A stretch of 10,989 bases of DNA from Synergistaceae bacterium. Lineage in GTDB: Bacteria; Synergistota; Synergistia; Synergistales; Aminobacteriaceae. Made by a program: the position numbers and the translations under genes. Below the pieces are notes generated by a model, which was not told the DNA's origin, made no database searches, and saw nothing but the letters and a program-made list of their open reading frames with translations. The DNA lies in assembly GCA_017475805.1 (NCBI GenBank), contig JAFVEW010000012.1, positions 1 to 10,989 of the forward strand, written 5' to 3'. This document shows, one piece after another, positions 6,944-10,989 of the stretch. Each line of letters opens with the position of its first letter. The stretch's first letter is position 1.

Positions 6944-8530
6944 ATGCCAAGAAAAACAAAATCACAAGAAGCAGAATTTGAACAACAGTTAGACCTTACG
7001 CAGGAAACATATCAGCCAAGCTCGCCGCTTTCAGAAGAAGAATTGCGCGAAGAAGTAAATGCTATTCAACAACGAGATAATAATAATTACGACGATGAAA
7101 ATTTAATCGACAACGATGACGAAGAGGCCGAAATCGGAGAGATTGACGATAACGACGAAGTCTCTGAAGCTGAAAATGAAAACGAAGACGACAGCGAAGG
7201 CGACAATGACGACGACGAATCAAAACCTCGAAAATTTCAGCGAGGTAACAACCGCCGCGAGGTAATTCAGCATCCTAAGCCGAAGTATACTTATGCTATG
7301 CTTGCAATGAGGACTATCTCTGAGCTTAGAAAAATGGCTAAAGATTTAGAGGTTAATGTTCCCGTGTCAATCCGAAAGGACGATTTAATAATTTTAATCC
7401 TCAAAGCTCAAGCCGAAAAAATGAATTATCGCTTCGGAGGCGGAACTCTTGAAATTTTGCCGGAGAACTTTGGCTTTTTGCGTCCTAAAGGAATGCTCCC
7501 GACGGATAGCGACGTTTATTTATCATCATCGCAAATTAGACGCTTCGGCCTCAGAAACGGCGATGTTATCTGGGGTTTAATCAGGCCGCCACGCGACCAG
7601 GAACACTACGAGGCTTTATTGCGTGTTGAAACTGTAAATTTTTCTGACCCTGAGATTTCACGAAAACGTGCGGTCTTTTCGCAATTAACGCCGATTTTTC
7701 CTGATAAGCGCATTAGCCTTGAGTATGACCCTAAAGACGTAGCAACCCGTCTTATCGATATGTTCGCGCCTATAGGACTTGGCCAAAGAGCTTTATTAGT
7801 GTCGCCGCCTAAAGCCGGAAAAACAACAATATTAAAGCGAATAGCTAAGGCCATAGCAGCGAATTATCAGGATATTATTATCATGGCTTTGTTAATCGAC
7901 GAAAGACCCGAAGAAGTTACGGATATTTCGCGTTCGATTGACGGTGAAGTCATTGCTTCGACTTTTGACAGACCAGCAGACGAGCATATAAGAGTTGCAA
8001 ATTTAGCTCTTGAAAAAGCAAAAAGATTAGTTGAAGCTAAACGCGATGTTGTAATTTTGCTTGACTCAATAACGAGATTAGCACGTGCTTCAAACTTGAC
8101 TGTGCCTCCTTCAGGACGAACTTTATCAGGCGGTCTTGATCCTTCGGGCTTGTATTTCCCAAAGAGATTTTTCGGGGCAGCACGAAACTTTGAAGAAGGC
8201 GGAAGTTTAACGATAATCGGCACAGCTTTGACGGATACAGGCAGCCGAATGGACGATGTTATATATGAAGAGTTCAAAGGCACCGGCAACATGGAGCTTC
8301 ATTTATCGAGAAAACTTGCCGAGCAAAGAATTTTCCCTGCTATCGACATAATAAAATCAGGAACGAGGCGTGAAGAGTTATTAATATCCGACGACGAATT
8401 AAAACGCCTATGGATTTTGCGAAAGAGGATAGCGGGCGTTGATGAGTCAGGCGCGTTGAATTTAATTCTTGATAAATTGAAACAAACTGAAAATAACGAA
8501 GAATTTTTGAACGCTATAAAACTTCAATAA
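6944..8530 (+). CDS. rho: Transcription termination factor Rho with acidic N-terminal extension
   Basis: Rho is the hexameric RNA-dependent ATPase/helicase that releases transcripts from RNA polymerase. The conserved protein covers about residues 115-528. An N-terminal helical subdomain (about 118-160) comes first. The cold-shock-like primary RNA-binding domain (about 161-235) has G-F-L-R at 177-180 and S-Q-I-R-R-F-G-L-R at 196-204. The ATPase core has Walker A P-P-K-A-G-K-T-T at 288-295, L-I-D-E-R-P-E-E-V at 317-325, Walker B V-V-I-L-L-D at 369-374, and the R-loop K-G-T-G-N-M-E-L at 445-452. Total length is 528, against about 420 in E. coli. The excess is a low-complexity leader in which 27 of residues 45-92 are Asp or Glu, followed by a short basic patch (95-105). 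The start is supported by GGGAG at 6933-6937. The transcript probably continues into the peptidase gene 34 bp downstream. Confidence 0.97.
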   Translation: MPRKTKSQEAEFEQQLDLTQETYQPSSPLSEEELREEVNAIQQRDNNNYDDENLIDNDDEEAEIGEIDDNDEVSEAENENEDDSEGDNDDDESKPRKFQRGNNRREVIQHPKPKYTYAMLAMRTISELRKMAKDLEVNVPVSIRKDDLIILILKAQAEKMNYRFGGGTLEILPENFGFLRPKGMLPTDSDVYLSSSQIRRFGLRNGDVIWGLIRPPRDQEHYEALLRVETVNFSDPEISRKRAVFSQLTPIFPDKRISLEYDPKDVATRLIDMFAPIGLGQRALLVSPPKAGKTTILKRIAKAIAANYQDIIIMALLIDERPEEVTDISRSIDGEVIASTFDRPADEHIRVANLALEKAKRLVEAKRDVVILLDSITRLARASNLTVPPSGRTLSGGLDPSGLYFPKRFFGAARNFEEGGSLTIIGTALTDTGSRMDDVIYEEFKGTGNMELHLSRKLAEQRIFPAIDIIKSGTRREELLISDDELKRLWILRKRIAGVDESGALNLILDKLKQTENNEEFLNAIKLQ

Positions 8531-8564
8531 AATTCACAAAAATTCAGAAAGGCAGTGATTTCAC

Positions 8565-9791
8565 TTGCACGAAAATATTTTGTCCGAAGTGGAGAAACTT
8601 CAGGACTTAATGGTTAGTACACTAACGCGGCTTTGTAAAATTCCAGCAATTTCGCCTCATAACAACGGAACAGGCGAAGATGCAAAAATCGCGGAATTAC
8701 AAAAAATTATTCATGAGCTTGAACTCGATAAAAAAGCAAAAATCAAAATAGAATACGTTGACGATGACAAAGCCCCGAACAAAAAACGTCCGTCTTTATT
8801 TTTAGAATATCCGGGTAAAAAATCTCGTCGCCTTTGTATTCTCACTCATATTGATATAGTCCCCGAAGGCGATAGAGCCTCATGGACGCTTGACCCTTTT
8901 AATCCTGAAGTTCGAGGTTCGCGTTTATACGGTCGCGGTGTCAGTGATAACGGAATGTGTCTCGTAGCGTCTTTATTTGCGCTGAAAGCCTTTTTAAATG
9001 CAGGCATCGAACCTGAATACACTGTAAATCTTGCTTTTGTCTGTGATGAAGAAATGGGAAGCAAATACGGTCTTGAGCCTTTACTTGAGAGAGATTTATA
9101 CAAATCCGATGATTTAGTAATTGCTCCTGACAGCGGCAATGATGCCGGAGATTTTATTGAAATTGCTGAAAAGGCCGACTTAAAGATGAGGTTTACAGTA
9201 CTTGGAAAACAAGTTCACGCAGCCTTGCCGCATACGGGTATTAACGCCTGCAGAGCCGCTAATATGCTTGCTTACGAAATCGACGAAGCCTTACACAAGG
9301 CCTTCCCTGATGAAGATAAGACTTTTGATCCTCCATTTTCGACTTTTGAGCCTACTCGAAGATTTGCGAATGTTCCCAACACTAACACAGTTCCGGGCCG
9401 CGAAGTTTTTGAATTTGACTGTCGAATTTTGCCGAGTGTTTCTCTTGATGAAGTCTTGAAAATCGTCAAGAAAATTTGCCTCGACATCGAAAAAAGGACA
9501 GGCGCAAAAATTGAATTAACCTTCACACGCAACGATGCAGCAACGCCAACAAGCCCGGATAGTGATATTGCTAAATTATTAATAAAGAGCGTCAAAGAAG
9601 TCTTAAACATCGAGTCTAAAACCGGCGGTATTGGCGGCGGAACTTTTGCGGCTTTATTCAGGCGTAAGAATATTCCTGCAGTCGTCTGGAGCCAAGAGTG
9701 CGACGGAGTAGCTCATCAGCCCGATGAATTTACGGAGATAGAATATATCGTTAACAACGCTAAAGTTTTTGCCTTAATGATGAACGGATAA
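8565..9791 (+). CDS. M20-family zinc metallopeptidase / amidohydrolase
   Basis: This is a probable cytoplasmic di-zinc hydrolase of dipeptides or N-acylated amino acids, 408 residues, a normal length for the family. Likely metal ligands and catalytic residues are in place: H95-x-D97 in L-T-H-I-D, D128 in G-R-G-V-S-D-N-G (bridging Asp), the E162-E163 pair in C-D-E-E-M-G (general base plus ligand), D189 in A-P-D-S-G, and H384 near the end. The lid/dimerisation domain spans about 205-320, with H218 in V-H-A-A-L-P-H. D-N-G replaces the more usual D-D-K/D-D-G after the bridging Asp, a variant known in some M20 groups. The start is TTG: AGAAAGG at 8546-8552 sits 12 nt upstream and no in-frame ATG or GTG competes. 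It is close behind rho. Exact substrate (DapE, ArgE or dipeptidase type) cannot be assigned by sight. Confidence 0.88.
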   Translation: MHENILSEVEKLQDLMVSTLTRLCKIPAISPHNNGTGEDAKIAELQKIIHELELDKKAKIKIEYVDDDKAPNKKRPSLFLEYPGKKSRRLCILTHIDIVPEGDRASWTLDPFNPEVRGSRLYGRGVSDNGMCLVASLFALKAFLNAGIEPEYTVNLAFVCDEEMGSKYGLEPLLERDLYKSDDLVIAPDSGNDAGDFIEIAEKADLKMRFTVLGKQVHAALPHTGINACRAANMLAYEIDEALHKAFPDEDKTFDPPFSTFEPTRRFANVPNTNTVPGREVFEFDCRILPSVSLDEVLKIVKKICLDIEKRTGAKIELTFTRNDAATPTSPDSDIAKLLIKSVKEVLNIESKTGGIGGGTFAALFRRKNIPAVVWSQECDGVAHQPDEFTEIEYIVNNAKVFALMMNG

Positions 9792-9806
9792 AAAGCAATT
9801 AGGAAT

Positions 9807-9852
9807 GAGAAATGTTTTTCAACAAATTCTAATTCAGAATTTCTCGTTTTTT
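9807..9852 (+). terminator. Candidate intrinsic terminator after the M20 peptidase gene, with an alternative internal hairpin
   Basis: GAGAAAT (9807-9813) pairs with ATTTCTC (9839-9845), and a run of six T follows one base later (9847-9852). A second hairpin inside the loop, AAATTCT (9824-9830) with AGAATTT (9836-9842) and a 5-base loop, shares bases 9839-9842, so the two folds exclude each other. The outer stem is short and AT-rich, so terminator strength is doubtful. The left arm belongs to the heptamer family (TAGGAAT, GAGAAAT at 9800-9813). Confidence 0.45.
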
Positions 9853-9860
9853 ATTTTATA

Positions 9861-9865
9861 AGGAG
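9861..9865 (+). promoter_or_regulatory. Shine-Dalgarno site AGGAG deciding the start of the GntR regulator
   Basis: AGGAG sits 11 bases before ATT 9877. The only standard start codon near it is GTG 9867, one base away, which is too close. That GTG is also in another frame that stops at TAA 9879-9881. The site therefore points to ATT 9877 as the start. Confidence 0.6.
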
Positions 9866-9876
9866 CGTGTCTAAAA

Positions 9877-10566
9877 ATTAAAAAGCCGTCTCGAAAACTT
9901 CTTGCAGCTCAAGTCGAGGAGGATTTATTAAATTTCATTCAAGAAACACCTATCTTAGTCGGCGAAAAAATTCCCAACGAATTTGAACTCGCCGAAAAAT
10001 TTGAAGCCGGACGCAGCACAATTCGCGAGGCCGTAAAAATTCTTGAGTCAAAAGGCGTCTTAGAAGTTCGTCAAGGCTCAGGGACTTTCGTTATCAGCAC
10101 AAGCACCGTCGAAGATGACCCTTTGAGGCTCGGACGCTATAACGATAAATTAAAACTTGCTCTCGAATTATTCGACGTTCGTTTAATGATTGAACCTGAA
10201 ATCGCTGCTTATGCCGCAATGAACGCCACTGAAGAAGATATTATCGAAATCACAAAACTTTGCGACGAAGTTGAAAATTTATATTTAGCCGGGAAAAATC
10301 ACGTCCGCAAAGATACGGAATTTCATAAAAAAATCGCTCATTGCAGCCGCAACAGAGTAGTTGAGGAAATTGTCCCGTTGATTATTTCAGCAGTCTACAC
10401 GTTTGCTAACGTTACTCACAGATTACTATTAAAAGAAACTATCGAAACTCACAGAGCAATCACTGATGCCATAGCCGCCCATGACGTAGCCGGAGCGAGA
10501 AGCGCAATGACGATGCACTTAATATATAATCGTCAGATGATTGTTAAATTAATGGCTCAAGAATAA
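9877..10566 (+). CDS. GntR-family (FadR subfamily) transcriptional regulator, apparent ATT start
   Basis: This is a ligand-responsive DNA-binding repressor or activator. Translated from 9877 it is 229 residues, the usual FadR-subfamily length. The winged helix at about 8-75 reads I-P-N-E-F-E-L-A-E-K-F then G-R-S-T-I-R-E-A-V-K-I-L and ends in Q-G-S-G-T-F-V, all textbook GntR motifs. The C-terminal FCD ligand domain spans about 90-225, with candidate metal ligands in L-F-D-V-R, F-H-K-K-I-A-H, T-H-R-A-I and M-H-L. The first standard start codon in frame is TTG 10123, after the entire DNA-binding domain, and an in-frame stop at 9859-9861 bounds the frame upstream. Between them only ATT 9877 has a placed Shine-Dalgarno site. 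A one-base error or slip in the A5 run 9873-9877 would instead join GTG 9867 to the gene. The neighbouring promoter, palindrome and gntP gene are its likely targets. Confidence 0.85.
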   Translation: MKKPSRKLLAAQVEEDLLNFIQETPILVGEKIPNEFELAEKFEAGRSTIREAVKILESKGVLEVRQGSGTFVISTSTVEDDPLRLGRYNDKLKLALELFDVRLMIEPEIAAYAAMNATEEDIIEITKLCDEVENLYLAGKNHVRKDTEFHKKIAHCSRNRVVEEIVPLIISAVYTFANVTHRLLLKETIETHRAITDAIAAHDVAGARSAMTMHLIYNRQMIVKLMAQE

Positions 10567-10581
10567 ATAAAATCAAAACTC

Positions 10582-10610
10582 TTGACCGTTACTAATTCAA
10601 AATATATAAT
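10582..10610 (+). promoter_or_regulatory. Strong sigma-70 promoter of the GntP-type permease
   Basis: TTGACC (10582-10587, 5 of 6) and a perfect TATAAT (10605-10610) are separated by exactly 17 bp. This is the best promoter match in the window. Transcription would begin near 10617, about 60 nt before the permease start, so the permease can be expressed separately from the regulator gene that ends at 10566. Confidence 0.75.
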
Positions 10611-10627
10611 TCCCTTATCCAAAATAA

Positions 10628-10645
10628 ACATAAGACGTCTGATGT
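10628..10645. promoter_or_regulatory. Palindromic operator candidate for the adjacent GntR-type regulator
   Basis: ACATAAGACGTCTGATGT is an 18-bp palindrome with matches at 16 of 18 positions around a perfect AGACGTCT core. It lies about 11-28 bases past the expected transcription start of gntP, a position where a bound repressor would block early transcription. I do not see a second clear copy in front of the regulator. Assignment to the neighbouring regulator is inference from position and symmetry; it does not exactly match a FadR-family consensus I know. Confidence 0.5.
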
Positions 10646-10678
10646 AAAATTTTAATTTATCAGGAGGTTTGTATCCTT

Positions 10679-10989
10679 ATGGAAGCTGTCGCGTTAGATT
10701 CAACACGGCTAATTCTTGGTGCTGTGTGCGGATTGATAATTCTTTTAGTTTTAATCATAAAATTCAAAGTTCATGCAATGATTTCAATTTTAGTCGGAGC
10801 TATTTCAATAGGACTCATAGCTGGAATGCCTTTAACTGAAATCATCAGATCTGTTAATGACGGAATGGGAACGACACTGCGCGGAATTGCTTTGCTTGTC
10901 GGACTCGGCTCGATGTTCGGGGCAATTCTTGAGGCTTCGGGTGGTGCTCAAACTTTAGCCGTTACTATGGTAAAAAAATTTGGCGACGA
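10679..10989 (+). CDS. GntP-family gluconate/sugar-acid permease, N-terminal part (runs off the window)
   Basis: The first 103 residues of an inner-membrane proton symporter for gluconate or a related sugar acid are present. Hydrophobic segments lie at about 10-28 and 32-50. The family signature region L-V-G-L-G-S-M-F-G-A-I-L-E-A-S-G-G-A-Q at 73-91 is characteristic of GntP/GntT/IdnT-type transporters (compare G-L-G-A-M-L-G-x-L-x-x-x-S-G-G-A-Q). AGGAGG at 10662-10667 lies 11 nt before the ATG. Its own strong promoter and palindromic operator sit just upstream, directly after the GntR-type regulator, a common arrangement for inducible sugar-acid uptake. Substrate cannot be deduced from this part. 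Full-length proteins are around 440-460 residues, so about three quarters is missing. Confidence 0.88.
   Translation, partial: MEAVALDSTRLILGAVCGLIILLVLIIKFKVHAMISILVGAISIGLIAGMPLTEIIRSVNDGMGTTLRGIALLVGLGSMFGAILEASGGAQTLAVTMVKKFGD

Noticed and set aside
7867..8292. Open frame of 141 codons on the - strand inside rho
   Set aside because: It is fully antisense to the conserved Rho ATPase core, shows no recognisable domain, and is explained by codon bias of rho.
9202..9610. Open frames on both strands inside the M20 peptidase gene (9202-9459 + and 9272-9610 -)
   Set aside because: Both lie within the conserved lid domain of the peptidase in other frames, with no independent start signal or recognisable protein.
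9867..9881. GTG 9867 as the start of the GntR regulator
   Set aside because: It stops after four codons (TAA 9879-9881) and lies one base from the Shine-Dalgarno site. It works only if the A5 run has one base too many, so it is kept as an alternative in the findings.
10123..10566. A 147-residue FCD-only regulator starting at TTG 10123
   Set aside because: The same frame continues upstream through a complete GntR winged helix to a Shine-Dalgarno site at 9861-9865, so this is only the C-terminal part of the real gene.
1..10989. tRNA, rRNA, insertion sequences, prophage, toxin-antitoxin or defence genes
   Set aside because: I looked on both strands and saw no supportable sign of any of them; the window is housekeeping and transport genes plus repeats.

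Overview
The window is a stretch of AT-rich bacterial chromosome with all recognisable genes on the + strand. It suggests an anaerobic, probably gut-associated bacterium. My best guess is a low-GC member of the Synergistota, or failing that a Firmicutes-like lineage. The guess rests on the style of the large Ig-like secreted protein and its C-terminal module, the ATP-type 6-phosphofructokinase, the EutT-like cobalamin adenosyltransferase and the GntP-type sugar-acid transporter. No rRNA or marker gene fixes the taxonomy.

Layout. Positions 1-70 are ten perfect copies of a 7-bp repeat. They run in open frame into a 1070-residue or longer exported protein built of about eight Ig-like (He_PIG-type) domains (to 3304). 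Next come a promoter and ornithine carbamoyltransferase (3430-4368). A short EutT-type cobalamin adenosyltransferase follows (4393-4962); its N-terminus is encoded by a degenerate heptamer repeat. A second promoter drives an exported coiled-coil protein of unknown function (5097-5858) and pfkA (5886-6851), probably as an operon. A long intergenic hairpin then precedes rho (6944-8530), which carries a strongly acidic N-terminal extension. It is followed after 34 bp by an M20 zinc peptidase (8565-9791). After a probable terminator comes a FadR-type GntR regulator (9877-10566) that seems to begin at an ATT codon. Last is a strong sigma-70 promoter with a palindromic operator candidate in front of a GntP-family permease that runs off the window (10679 onward).

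How the genes relate. Most are housekeeping functions (arginine metabolism, glycolysis, transcription termination, peptide turnover) placed side by side rather than one pathway. The regulator, operator and gntP form a coherent local control unit for sugar-acid uptake.

The most unusual aspect is heptanucleotide repetition. The exact 7-mer array at the left edge could work as a frame-shifting (phase-variable) switch for the Ig-like surface protein. Separate degenerate 7-bp-register arrays lie in the gaps at 3320-3347, 4367-4454, 4962-4996, 6860-6922 and 9800-9845. They overlap stop codons, a start codon, a promoter and a terminator.
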